Shown here one piece after another: positions 50,650-59,441 of a stretch of DNA of 64,000 bases (its first letter is position 1; each line of letters starts with the position of its first letter). Position numbers and translations under genes: made by a program. The DNA is from DASPMP01 sp035758925 (lineage in GTDB: Bacteria; Gemmatimonadota; Gemmatimonadetes; Gemmatimonadales; Gemmatimonadaceae). The stretch spans positions 44,639 to 108,638 of the forward strand of contig DASTVV010000115.1 of NCBI GenBank assembly GCA_035758925.1. The letters run 5' to 3'. The notes beneath the pieces are model-generated. The model did no database searches, had not been told where the DNA came from, and saw only the letters and a list, made by a program, of their open reading frames with translations.

Positions 50650-53055
50650 CTACTGCGCCAGCGCCGCGGCTGTCGGAGCGTCGCCGGCGTACGACTGCGC
50701 CGTACGGCCGCCAGCAAGCACGATGGCCAACACTTCGTCCATCGTCCGCACCGGATGGAACGTGAGCCCGTCGCGCACTTCCTGCGGTACCTCCGGCAAG
50801 TCACGCGCGTTCTGCCAGGGGATCACCACGTGCCGCACGCCGACGCGGAGCGCGGCCACCGCCTTCTCTTTGAGGCCGCCGATGGGCAGGACGCGTCCAC
50901 GCAACGTGATCTCGCCGGTCATGGCCACTTCGCCCCGGAGCGGCACTCCGGTGAGCGCGCTGACGATCGCCGCGGCGATCGCGATGCCCGCAGACGGGCC
51001 GTCCTTGGGCGTCGCGCCAGTCGGGATGTGCACGTGCAGATCCCGGGTGCGGTGGAAGTCGCGCTCCAGATGCAGCGCTTCCGCCCTGGCGCGGGCATAG
51101 CTGAGCGCCGCCGACGCGGACTCCTTCATCACGTCGCCGAGCGTGCCCGTGAGCTGCAGACGCCCACGTCCGGGCACCGTGCTCACTTCGATTTCGAGCA
51201 CTTCGCCGCCAGCGCTCGTGTACGCGAGGCCATTGGCGACCCCCACGCGATCGTCCAGAATCAGGTCTGACGGGTCGAACGGAGCCGTCCCGAGCAGGTC
51301 CTTGAGATCGTTCGACCGCACGGCGTCCGCGGACGAGCTGGTGTTCCCTCGCTCCACCGTGCGGCGCGCCAGCTTGCGAGCCACCCGCGCAATACGCCGC
51401 TCCAGGTCACGCACACCGGCCTCACGCGTATAGCCGTGGATGATCGCGGGGAGGACGTCCGCGTCCCACGTGATGTTTTCGGGAGGGATGCCGTGCGCCC
51501 GGAGCTGACGCGGGATGAGGAACTGCCGTGCGATGGCAACCTTCTCCTGGTCGAGATAGCCCGACAGCCGAATGATCTCGAGTCGGTCGCGCAGCGGCTC
51601 GGGGATCATCGGCAGATAGTTCGCGGTCGTCACGAACAGCACCTGCGAGAGGTCGTAGTCCACCTCGAGGTAGTGGTCGTTGAACGCCTTGTGCTGTTCC
51701 GGATCCAGCACCTCGAGCAATGCGCTGGCCGGATCGCCACGCTGGTCATGTCCCAGTTTGTCGATCTCGTCCAGGAGCATGACGGGATTCACGACCTCGG
51801 CCCGTCGCATCGCCTGAATGACCCGTCCTGGCATGGAGCCGATGTACGTGCGACGATGCCCACGAATCTCGGCTTCGTCGCGCACGCCGCCCAGCGACAT
51901 GCGGACGAACTTCCGTCCCAGGGCGCGCGCGATCGACCGACCCAGCGAAGTCTTGCCCACGCCGGGTGGGCCGACGAGGCACAGGATCGGCCCATCGAGC
52001 TTGCCCGCCAGCGCCAGTGCGCCGATGTAGTCCAGGAGGCGATCCTTCACCTCCTCCAGGCCATAGTGATCTTCGTCGAGCACTCGCCGCGCGTGGCCGA
52101 CGTCCAGTACGTCATCGGTGCGTTCGCTCCACGGCAGTGCCAGGATCCAGTCCACGAAATTGCGGGACACCGTGTGCTCGGGGTGGAGCGGGGAAGTCTT
52201 CTTGAGCTTCCGGATCTCGCGCAGCACGCGAGTCTTCACCTGCTCCGGCAGTCCCTTGCTCTCCACCTGCGCCTCGATCTCCGCGAAGTCGTCGTCCTCC
52301 TGGCCCAGCTCGCGGTGAATCGCCTTGAGTTGCTCCTGCAGGTAGAACTCACGCTGGTTCTGGAACAGCGAGCCGCGAACGTCATCGTCGATCTTCCGCT
52401 CCAGGCGCAGCAGCTCGTTCTCCCCCGAAATCACCTCGCCGAGGAGACGGAGCAGCGCGTCGAGGGGCTCGGCCTCCAGAAGCTTCTGGCGTGTGTCATG
52501 GCGAACGGCCAGGTGTGCGGCGACGCCATACGCCTGGCGATCGATGCCGTCCGCGCCCTGGATCATCGCGATGACTTCCGCCGGTATGCGTCGCTGCAGG
52601 CCGACGTATTCCTCGAACGCCGCGAGCACACTGCGCGTCAGCGCCTGGATCTCGGGCGACTCACCGTGCGGTGGCACCGTCGACTTCAGGGGCGCGGTAA
52701 CGGCACTAAGGTGCGTGCTCTGCGCGGAATAGCGCGTGACTCGCGCCCGATGCAACCCTTCGAGGAGCACTCGGGTCGAGCCGGTTCCGCCGCCCAGCGG
52801 CGTCAGCTGATTGATGCGGGCGACGACGCCGACGCGATACAAATGGCCGGCCGCGGGTTCCTGGACCTCGTTGTCACGCTGCGAGACGAGCAACAGCCTC
52901 CCGTCGCCTTTTGCAGCGGCCGCGACGGCCGCGAGCGATGCCGCGCGTCCCACGACGAGCGGCATGACGACGTGCGGGAAGAAAACGACGTCGCGTAACG
53001 GAAGAACCGGGAGGCGCTCCGTCTCGCCCCCCGGTTCCGTGCCTCTATTAGCCAT
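50650..53055 (-). CDS. lon: ATP-dependent protease Lon
   Basis: Cytoplasmic AAA+ serine protease that removes damaged and regulatory proteins. Residues 15-210 form the Lon N-domain, the AAA+ module has Walker A GPPGVGKTSLGRSIA and DEIDKLGHD, and the protease domain carries Ser688 (DGPSAGI) and Lys731 (GGLKEK). The length of 801 residues is canonical. It begins 20 bases after clpX. No heat-shock operator of the CIRCE type is seen in front of it. Confidence 0.97.
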   Translation of the reverse strand: MANRGTEPGGETERLPVLPLRDVVFFPHVVMPLVVGRAASLAAVAAAAKGDGRLLLVSQRDNEVQEPAAGHLYRVGVVARINQLTPLGGGTGSTRVLLEGLHRARVTRYSAQSTHLSAVTAPLKSTVPPHGESPEIQALTRSVLAAFEEYVGLQRRIPAEVIAMIQGADGIDRQAYGVAAHLAVRHDTRQKLLEAEPLDALLRLLGEVISGENELLRLERKIDDDVRGSLFQNQREFYLQEQLKAIHRELGQEDDDFAEIEAQVESKGLPEQVKTRVLREIRKLKKTSPLHPEHTVSRNFVDWILALPWSERTDDVLDVGHARRVLDEDHYGLEEVKDRLLDYIGALALAGKLDGPILCLVGPPGVGKTSLGRSIARALGRKFVRMSLGGVRDEAEIRGHRRTYIGSMPGRVIQAMRRAEVVNPVMLLDEIDKLGHDQRGDPASALLEVLDPEQHKAFNDHYLEVDYDLSQVLFVTTANYLPMIPEPLRDRLEIIRLSGYLDQEKVAIARQFLIPRQLRAHGIPPENITWDADVLPAIIHGYTREAGVRDLERRIARVARKLARRTVERGNTSSSADAVRSNDLKDLLGTAPFDPSDLILDDRVGVANGLAYTSAGGEVLEIEVSTVPGRGRLQLTGTLGDVMKESASAALSYARARAEALHLERDFHRTRDLHVHIPTGATPKDGPSAGIAIAAAIVSALTGVPLRGEVAMTGEITLRGRVLPIGGLKEKAVAALRVGVRHVVIPWQNARDLPEVPQEVRDGLTFHPVRTMDEVLAIVLAGGRTAQSYAGDAPTAAALAQ

Positions 53056-53075
53056 GTGCGGCGCTCAGCGTAGGT

Positions 53076-54320
53076 CTATGCTTCCTTCTTCTTGCGCTGG
53101 GGCGAGATCTCGAGCAGCGGCGGCGTGCCGCTGTTCAGCACCGACGCTTCGGTCACCTTGACCTCGACGACGTCATCACGAGTCGGAAGATCAAACATCA
53201 CATCAGTCAATATCTCCTCGACGATCGCCCGTAACCCACGGGCACCCGTGCCCCGCTTGAGCGCCTTTTGTGCGACGGCGCGTAGCGCTGCTTCATCAAA
53301 CGTGAGCTGCACTTCCTCGAGCTCGAACAGCTTCCGGTACTGCTTCGTCAGCGCGTTCTTTGGTTCCTTGAGAATGCGCACCAGCGAGCTCTCGTCCAGC
53401 GCCTCGAGCGCCACGACGACCGGAAGGCGTCCCACCAGTTCCGGAATCAGGCCGTACCGGAGCAGATCGTCCGGCTCGACCTCGGCGAAGGGGTTCTTCT
53501 TGCGCTCGCCGGTCTTGTCCGTGCTGAGATCGCCGAACCCGATCTGCCGCCGGCCCGTGCGGGACTCGATGATCTTCTCCAGCCCATCGAACGCGCCGCC
53601 GCAGATGAACAGGATGTCCTTCGTGTTGATCTGGATGTATTCCTGCTGCGGGTGTTTGCGGCCACCCTGTGGCGGCACCGAGGCCACCGTGCCTTCCAGA
53701 ATCTTGAGGAGCGCCTGTTGTACGCCTTCGCCCGAGACGTCGCGCGTGATGCTCGGGTTCTCGGACTTGCGCGCGATCTTGTCGATCTCGTCGATATAGA
53801 CGATGCCACGTTCGCACTCGGCGACGTTGAAATCGCCTGCCTGGAGCAGCCGCACCAGGATGTTCTCGACGTCCTCACCGACGTAGCCCGCTTCGGTGAG
53901 GGTCGTCGCGTCCGCGATGGTGAAGGGGACGTCGAGGATCCGCGCCAGCGTCTGCGCCAACAGCGTCTTGCCGACGCCGGTTGGCCCGATGAGCATGATG
54001 TTGGACTTGTCGAGCTCGACGTCGTCCTGAACGGACGCCGAGTTGATGCGCTTGTAGTGATTGTAGACCGCGACGGAGAGCGCCTTCTTGGCCTTCTCCT
54101 GCCCGATGACGTACTGGTCCAACACCTCCTTTATTTCTGGCGGTGTTGGTACCTGCGTTATCGCCTCGGCGACCTCGCGTTCCTCGTCTTCTGCAAGGAT
54201 CTCGTTGCAGAGCGCGATGCATTCGTTGCAGATGTAGACGGATGGGCCCGAAATGAACTTCCGGACCGAATCCTTCGACTTTCCGCAGAACGAGCAGCGC
54301 AGGTGCTTATCGTGGGACAT
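53076..54320 (-). CDS. clpX: ATP-dependent Clp protease ATP-binding subunit ClpX
   Basis: Hexameric unfoldase for ClpP. The N-terminal C4 zinc finger (CSFCGKS and CNECIALC) is complete; Walker A is GPTGVGKTLLAQ, Walker B IVYIDEIDKIAR, and the ClpP-contact loop lies in IGFGDLSTDK. The 414 residues are typical. It has its own putative promoter at 54406-54434 and is separated from clpP by 278 bases, so unlike in many bacteria it need not be transcribed with clpP. Lon follows directly. Confidence 0.97.
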   Translation of the reverse strand: MSHDKHLRCSFCGKSKDSVRKFISGPSVYICNECIALCNEILAEDEEREVAEAITQVPTPPEIKEVLDQYVIGQEKAKKALSVAVYNHYKRINSASVQDDVELDKSNIMLIGPTGVGKTLLAQTLARILDVPFTIADATTLTEAGYVGEDVENILVRLLQAGDFNVAECERGIVYIDEIDKIARKSENPSITRDVSGEGVQQALLKILEGTVASVPPQGGRKHPQQEYIQINTKDILFICGGAFDGLEKIIESRTGRRQIGFGDLSTDKTGERKKNPFAEVEPDDLLRYGLIPELVGRLPVVVALEALDESSLVRILKEPKNALTKQYRKLFELEEVQLTFDEAALRAVAQKALKRGTGARGLRAIVEEILTDVMFDLPTRDDVVEVKVTEASVLNSGTPPLLEISPQRKKKEA

Positions 54321-54405
54321 GGCAGGGGGTTACAGATGGCACCGCCGGAGCGGCGTGTGCCCGGTGACAGGCGGGCTGCCCACGCGCCGCGAAAGGCTCG
54401 TAGGG

Positions 54406-54434
54406 AATAAAGAGCCAGTTGCGCGGTCGGTCAA
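54406..54434 (-). promoter_or_regulatory. Putative sigma-70-type promoter of clpX
   Basis: On the minus strand TTGACC (54429-54434), a 17-base spacer and TTTATT (54406-54411). The predicted transcription start is about 80 bases before the clpX ATG. Confidence 0.55.
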
Positions 54435-54465
54435 GCAACAAAATCCGACGGATGACGACCGAGCC

Positions 54466-54483
54466 TCGTGAAGGTTTTCACGA
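54466..54483. promoter_or_regulatory. Inverted repeat TCGTGAA-N4-TTCACGA upstream of clpX
   Basis: Perfect 7-base inverted repeat around a 4-base spacer (GGTT on the plus strand), 32 bases upstream of the clpX -35 box and within the clpP-clpX spacer. It could be an operator for a dimeric regulator of clpX or lon, or part of the clpP mRNA end; it does not match the CIRCE sequence. Confidence 0.45.
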
Positions 54484-54598
54484 AGCAAACTGATGTGGCA
54501 ACTCAATTTGCGACCCCTTGAACCGCCACAGGGAAGGGGTTGCCGCAACCGGCCTCGGTACGACCACACCCCCATACCCCACACCTCGTTCAAGGCTC

Positions 54599-55237
54599 CT
54601 AACGATTCTCCTGCTGAGCCTTGATCACCTGTTCGCTGACGATCTCGTTCTGGCTGCTGATCACCGTATCGATAATACCGTAATCCTTGGCCTCGTCCGC
54701 GGACATGAAGCGGTCGCGGTCGGTATCCTTCTCGATCCGGTCGATCGGCTGTCCCGTGTGACGCGCCATGAGCTCGTTGAGCTTGGAACGCAGATAGAGA
54801 ATTTCGCGCGCCTGGATCTCGATCTCGGACGCGCTGCCCCCTCCGCCACTTTGGGACGGCTGGTGGATCATGATCCGCGAGTGTGGCAGCGCGAACCGCT
54901 TGCCCTTCCGGCCCGCGGAGAGGAGGAAGGCGCCCATGCTGGCAGCCAGCCCCATGCAGATCGTGTTCACCGGCGACTTGAGGTACTGCATGGTGTCGTA
55001 GATCGCGAGCCCCGCCGATACGGATCCGCCCGGTGAGTTGATGTACAGATAGATGTCGCGCTCGGGATTGTCCGCCGTCAGGAACAGCAGCTGCGCGATG
55101 ATGATGTTGGCGACGTCATCATTGACCGGCGTGCCCAGGAAAATGATGCGGTCCATGAGCAAGCGGGAAAAAATGTCGTAGCTGCGCTCGCCGCGGCTCG
55201 ACCGCTCGATGACATATGGAGGATAGATCGTTGCCAT
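54599..55237 (-). CDS. clpP: ATP-dependent Clp protease proteolytic subunit ClpP
   Basis: Tetradecameric serine protease. The catalytic serine is Ser100 (GLAASMG), histidine His125 (IMIHQPS) and the aspartate is in the DRFMSADEAKDYGIID region. The handle helix and the N-terminal loops are normal and the length is 212 residues. It lies 22 bases after tig, so tig-clpP is probably one transcript. Its mRNA may end before the clpX promoter. Confidence 0.97.
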   Translation of the reverse strand: MATIYPPYVIERSSRGERSYDIFSRLLMDRIIFLGTPVNDDVANIIIAQLLFLTADNPERDIYLYINSPGGSVSAGLAIYDTMQYLKSPVNTICMGLAASMGAFLLSAGRKGKRFALPHSRIMIHQPSQSGGGGSASEIEIQAREILYLRSKLNELMARHTGQPIDRIEKDTDRDRFMSADEAKDYGIIDTVISSQNEIVSEQVIKAQQENR

Positions 55238-55259
55238 GTGAAAGCAGTGTTTGCGTCAA

Positions 55260-56498
55260 TTATTCAACAGTGTTCCGATCGAGCAGCCACTTGAAGACCT
55301 TCTCTTCAGTGATGGCGCGCTCGATTTCCTGCAGCCGGCCGGCCTTCTGGAGTGAGGCGTACACCTGACCGGGTTCCGCGTTGCGCCGCTTGGCCACGTC
55401 GGCGACGCGTTCGTCGACATCCGCTTCCGATGCCTTCAGGTTCTCCTTTTCCGCGATCGTTTCGATGATCAGATCCCTGCGCACCTGCCGTTCGGCCACG
55501 GGCCGGAACTCGCTGGTGAAGCGTTCCCGCTCCTCTTCAGGGATCTGATAGGCCTTCATGTAGCCGTCCACGAGCTGGCTCACCCAGCTGGGCGGCACGT
55601 CGAACGCGTTGGCCTGCACGATCTGGTCGATGAGTTGCTGGCGGACGCCCGCATCCGCCTCGCGCTCGGCGTGTGACTCGAGATCGCTGCGAACCGCCTT
55701 GGTCAGTGCATCGAGCGATTCGAAATCGCCCACTTCCCGCGAAAAGGCGTCGTCGAGCTCGGGAAGCGCCTTGCGCTTCACATCCTGGAGCGTGACCCGG
55801 ACGCGCTTGCTCTTGCCACGTTGGGCCTCGTCAGGAAAGTCTTCGGGCCAGCGGACGTTCTCTTCGACGGTCTCACCGGGCGCGAGCCGCATGACCAGCT
55901 CCTCGATACCCGGAATCGCCTGTCCGCCGCCGATCACGATGCGGTAGTCGCGGCCTTCGGGCAGCTCGCCGCTTTCGTCCGCGGTCGCGAGCAACACGGT
56001 CACCATATCCCCCGGCGCCGGCTTCTCGGTGACCGGTGCCCAGTTCGCGCGCTGATCGCGCAGCTGGTCCAGCTGCTCGCGCACGTTGACGTCGGTCACG
56101 GTGGTGGCGCCGCGGGTGACGCGGAAGCCCTGTGTGCGTCCCAGGCTGATCTCAGGCCGGACTTCGACGTGCAACTCGAATACCAACGGCTTGCCCTCGT
56201 CGAACCGGACATCGTGCAGGTGCGGCGTCGCCGCCACCTTGAGATGCTCGCGACTGATGACCTCCTGATACGCCTCCTGCAGCAACGTCTCGAGCGTCTG
56301 CTGCCGGATGGCGTCCTTGAAGCGCTTGCGGACGAGCGCGGTCGGCGCCTTGCCCGGCCGAAAGCCCGGCAGCCTGGCGCTGGACGCGTAACGGCGCGTC
56401 GTCTTTTCTTCGGCCTCCTCGACGGCCTTGACCGGAATCGACACTTCCAGCAGCCGTTCGACGCCTTCGCTCTTCTTGGTCTTGATTTCGATATCCAT
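55260..56498 (-). CDS. tig: Trigger factor
   Basis: Ribosome-bound chaperone and peptidyl-prolyl isomerase. The ribosome-binding signature is GFRPGKAP, the central PPIase domain covers about 155-245 and the C-terminal helical arms fill the rest; 412 residues is within the family range. A TAGCTT sequence ends 9 bases before the ATG and no ribosome-binding site is seen, so the transcript may be nearly leaderless. It is followed by clpP, an arrangement widespread in bacteria. Confidence 0.95.
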   Translation of the reverse strand: MDIEIKTKKSEGVERLLEVSIPVKAVEEAEEKTTRRYASSARLPGFRPGKAPTALVRKRFKDAIRQQTLETLLQEAYQEVISREHLKVAATPHLHDVRFDEGKPLVFELHVEVRPEISLGRTQGFRVTRGATTVTDVNVREQLDQLRDQRANWAPVTEKPAPGDMVTVLLATADESGELPEGRDYRIVIGGGQAIPGIEELVMRLAPGETVEENVRWPEDFPDEAQRGKSKRVRVTLQDVKRKALPELDDAFSREVGDFESLDALTKAVRSDLESHAEREADAGVRQQLIDQIVQANAFDVPPSWVSQLVDGYMKAYQIPEEERERFTSEFRPVAERQVRRDLIIETIAEKENLKASEADVDERVADVAKRRNAEPGQVYASLQKAGRLQEIERAITEEKVFKWLLDRNTVE

Positions 56499-56633
56499 CG
56501 TGGCTGAAAGCTAACGGGCCGTCCAAGCGGGCGAAGGGCGCCTGACTGGCACCATCACGGCGAAACGTCCAAGTTCAAGTGCGTCGGCGACGAGGCTCGA
56601 CTGCACGATTGCTTCCCCACTGGAGCCTCCGCC

Positions 56634-58181
56634 ATGAAGCGCGCATTCGCCGCTGCATTGGTTTGTCTGCTGGCCGCGTGTCGCGACAGCCTCGCCCCAA
56701 CAAGTCCCACGCTTGTCGCCGCGAGCGGACGACCCGCGTTGGTGGTCACACCGGCCGGCGTCTCCTATACCGCCATCGATCTCGGCACGCTTGGCGGGCC
56801 TGTGGCCCAGCTAATCGCCATCAACGCCGCGGGCCAAATCGCTGGCACAGCGCAGTTCGATGGACTGCACGCCCGCGCGGCCTTCGTTGACGGCGGTGTC
56901 CTACACGATCTCGGTACTCTGGGCGGTACCATATCCCAGGCGACTGCTCTGAACACATCCGGGATCGTGACTGGTTGGTCGCGCATGGCCGACGGGACGC
57001 ACCATGGCTTTGTCTGGAACGGCGGTGCGATGATCGATCTTGGTACGCTTGACGGGGACGTAGAGTCGTTTGGGCAGGCGATCAATGACAACGGTGTCGT
57101 CGTCGGGTCCAGTTATACGACAGGGTTTGCCCATGGCACACCGTTCAGCTGGAAGGACGGCGTCATGACTCCAATGGGGACACTCGGCGGGTCCGACTCG
57201 TGGCCGTGGGCCGTGAACGACAACGGCGTCGCGGCGGGTTTCTCCTATAACGTCAGCGAGGAGCAGCGGCCGGTCATCTGGCAGAATGGCGTGCCGACCG
57301 ATCTTGGCACGTTTGGCGGAGAGTTCTCGGAAGCGTTGGATATCAACGACGCCGGCCAGGTGATCGGCTTCAGCTTCACACCCAACTTCGAAGCGCACGG
57401 CTTCATTTGGGAGAACGGCACGCTGACCGACCTGGGTTCCCTCGGTGGCTACGGAGTAATCCCAACCGAGATCAACGAGCACGGCGACGTCGTCGGCTCC
57501 TCATTACTGGCGAACGGCAGCGCGCTGCACGGATTCTTCTGGCATGAGGGTGTAATGCAGGACATCGGAACGCTGCCTGGCTTCCAGAACAGCGTCGCCT
57601 ATGGCATCAATGACAACGGCCAGGTCGTCGGATACGCGTTCAACAACGACGTTGGGCCGGTGCGCGCGTTTCTCTGGGAGAATGGCGTCATGACGGACCT
57701 TGGAACGCTCGTCAATGGGAATTCAGCGTCTGTCGACGGCCCGAAGTCGATCAACAACCGTGGACAAATCATCGGATCTGGCAGCACCGGCGTGCCCGGC
57801 GAGGTCCACCCAATCCTGTGGCAGCCGTCGGACCCGGTTATCAACGTGACCATCGACATCAGGCCTGGCACGGCTCCGAACGAGATCTCGCTCAGCAGCA
57901 ACGGTGTGATTCCAGTCGCGATTCTCAGCACTGCCGGCTTCGACGCCACGACCGTGGATGTCGCTACAGTGCGCTTTGGCCCGGGCGGCGCAGTCGAGTC
58001 GCATGGCTTTGGCCACATGCTGGACGTGAACGGCGACGGCATTACTGACCTGATGCTGCATTTCCGGACGCAGGACAGCGGCCTCGCCTGCGGTGCGACG
58101 AGTGCCGGCATAGCCGGACGGACCTCGAGTGGTCGGCAGATTCAGGGATCCGACGGAATCGTCACCACGAGTTGCCAGTAG
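56634..58181 (+). CDS. HAF-repeat surface lipoprotein
   Basis: A 515-residue extracellular protein. The signal peptide ends in the lipobox LLAAC, so it is probably a lipoprotein. Residues 45-390 hold about seven HAF-type repeats of 40-55 residues, each with a D-L-G-T-L-G-G segment and an A-x-x-I-N-x-x-G-x-V-x-G segment, predicted to make a beta-propeller-like or solenoid structure. A separate C-terminal beta-domain (about 400-480; VTIDIRPGTAPNEISLSS, MLDVNGDGITDLMLHF) has a calcium-like loop. The ligand is unknown. Upstream 135 bases contain the divergent tig start. Confidence 0.85.
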   Translation: MKRAFAAALVCLLAACRDSLAPTSPTLVAASGRPALVVTPAGVSYTAIDLGTLGGPVAQLIAINAAGQIAGTAQFDGLHARAAFVDGGVLHDLGTLGGTISQATALNTSGIVTGWSRMADGTHHGFVWNGGAMIDLGTLDGDVESFGQAINDNGVVVGSSYTTGFAHGTPFSWKDGVMTPMGTLGGSDSWPWAVNDNGVAAGFSYNVSEEQRPVIWQNGVPTDLGTFGGEFSEALDINDAGQVIGFSFTPNFEAHGFIWENGTLTDLGSLGGYGVIPTEINEHGDVVGSSLLANGSALHGFFWHEGVMQDIGTLPGFQNSVAYGINDNGQVVGYAFNNDVGPVRAFLWENGVMTDLGTLVNGNSASVDGPKSINNRGQIIGSGSTGVPGEVHPILWQPSDPVINVTIDIRPGTAPNEISLSSNGVIPVAILSTAGFDATTVDVATVRFGPGGAVESHGFGHMLDVNGDGITDLMLHFRTQDSGLACGATSAGIAGRTSSGRQIQGSDGIVTTSCQ

Positions 58182-58208
58182 CTCGTCAACAGATCGGCGA
58201 ACGCGACG

Positions 58209-58757
58209 TCACGGCGCGGTTGGGCAAGCCGGCGCTTCGCGCTCGGCGCGATCGAGCGCCGCGCGCACGACTTCCATTTGCGCCTGTCTCGCGCGAACGA
58301 TGACCATGCGGCTGTCAGGTGGGAACACAAGCGTGTTCGCCGGTTGCAGGAGCGGACGTATCAGGTCGGCGGCTTGTGCCGATGACAGGCAACGAAGCGT
58401 GAAAGTCTGCTCGACCGTACCCGCGACTGACGCCACATTCGGCACTACGCGCATGCTCACGAATACCCCTGCGAGCAACGCTATCAGCGCGACGCTGGTG
58501 GCCCACAGTCCCAGGCGACGACGAGGCCGGGCTTCGACACGAGCCACCGGTTGCGATTCAGCGCCTTGCACTTCCGCCAGCGCAGCCTCGAAGGCCGCGG
58601 CGGAAATGCCCGCTTCCGCGGCCGCTGCTCGAAGCTCCGATACCGTGGCGCCGGTTGCGCGGGCAGCGTCCAACTCGCTGGCGCGGGCGAGCACTCGCGT
58701 CGTCACTGCCTCCGACAACACTTCGCCGTCATGCCTGGGCCGAGAACGCTCATTCAT
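58209..58757 (-). CDS. Hypothetical membrane protein with STN-like domain
   Basis: A 182-residue protein. A cytoplasmic N-terminal part (1-95) with two helical motifs (ELDAARATGATVSELRAAAA) is followed by one membrane segment (about 99-118; WATSVALIALLAGVFVSMRV) and a periplasmic part that resembles the short N-terminal (STN) domain of secretins: TFTLRCLSSAQAADLIRPLL, then VFPPDSRMVIVRA. This fold is used for protein-protein contact in outer-membrane systems. The ATG at 58757 has GGGAGG five bases before it. The function is unknown. Confidence 0.7.
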   Translation of the reverse strand: MNERSRPRHDGEVLSEAVTTRVLARASELDAARATGATVSELRAAAAEAGISAAAFEAALAEVQGAESQPVARVEARPRRRLGLWATSVALIALLAGVFVSMRVVPNVASVAGTVEQTFTLRCLSSAQAADLIRPLLQPANTLVFPPDSRMVIVRARQAQMEVVRAALDRAEREAPACPTAP

Positions 58758-58762
58758 GGGAT

Positions 58763-58768
58763 CCTCCC
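58763..58768 (-). promoter_or_regulatory. Ribosome-binding site deciding the STN-like gene start
   Basis: GGGAGG five bases before ATG 58757; upstream in-frame ATGs (58880, 58787) have none. Confidence 0.55.
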
Positions 58769-58870
58769 GCAACAGCAGTGCATTAAGCATTGGGCCCCGA
58801 ACTCGAAAAACCAAGCCCGTGCTAGCTTGCAGCCGATAGACTCTGCGCCACCACCCGTTTCGGAGGGACG

Positions 58871-59392
58871 ATGATAACACTACGCGGTCTCATTGCGGTC
58901 GTCGCGGTACCATTCACGCTGTCAATCGGAGCCGCGAGCGCTGAAGCGCAGCGCTTCGGCGGTCAACTCAGCTGGGGCAGTGATAGTGACGTGGGCGTTG
59001 GCGGCCGTGCAGAGTTCAACATGTCGAACGTGCTGTCCACCAAGGAACCGTTTTCGCGCGCCTTCATCATCGCTCAGTTCGACTATTACTTCATCGATTG
59101 TCCCAGTGGCGCTGATTGTTCGTACTGGGAGCTCAACCCCACGCTGGCGATTCCGATCAGGGCAACGTCGCTGAGGCCGTATGTGGGCGCCGGCCTGAAC
59201 ATCGCGCACGCAAGCGTCGATATCCCCACTCTTGGCGGCGGCTCCGATACGGACACAGGGATCAACCTGCTCGCTGGGCTGAAGTTCAACGTCGGTACGG
59301 CGGACGCGTTCAGCGAAGCCCGGATTTCGCTGGGCGGGGGAGAGCAGTTTGCGCTTTCGTTCGGGTTCCTGTTCGGCGGCAAGAGTCCGTAG
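58871..59392 (+). CDS. Small outer-membrane beta-barrel protein
   Basis: A 173-residue protein with a signal peptide (MITLRGLIAVVAVPFTLSIG, cleavage near Ala-Glu-Ala-Gln) and about eight beta-strands; the last strand ends ALSFGFLFGG. It looks like an OmpA/OmpW-sized barrel with two cysteines in one loop (FIDCPSGADCSYWE). Start: GGAGGG immediately upstream. A degenerate copy of its central part occurs at 63504-63650. The family is not recognised. Confidence 0.75.
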   Translation: MITLRGLIAVVAVPFTLSIGAASAEAQRFGGQLSWGSDSDVGVGGRAEFNMSNVLSTKEPFSRAFIIAQFDYYFIDCPSGADCSYWELNPTLAIPIRATSLRPYVGAGLNIAHASVDIPTLGGGSDTDTGINLLAGLKFNVGTADAFSEARISLGGGEQFALSFGFLFGGKSP

Positions 59393-59441
59393 CGGGTCGA
59401 CGGCTGCGCCTCGCCAGGCTGGGAAGGCTCAACTCCAGTTC

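Noticed and set aside
51436..52998. A 520-codon plus-strand frame opposite lon
   Set aside because: Antisense shadow of Lon; composition of a shadow frame.
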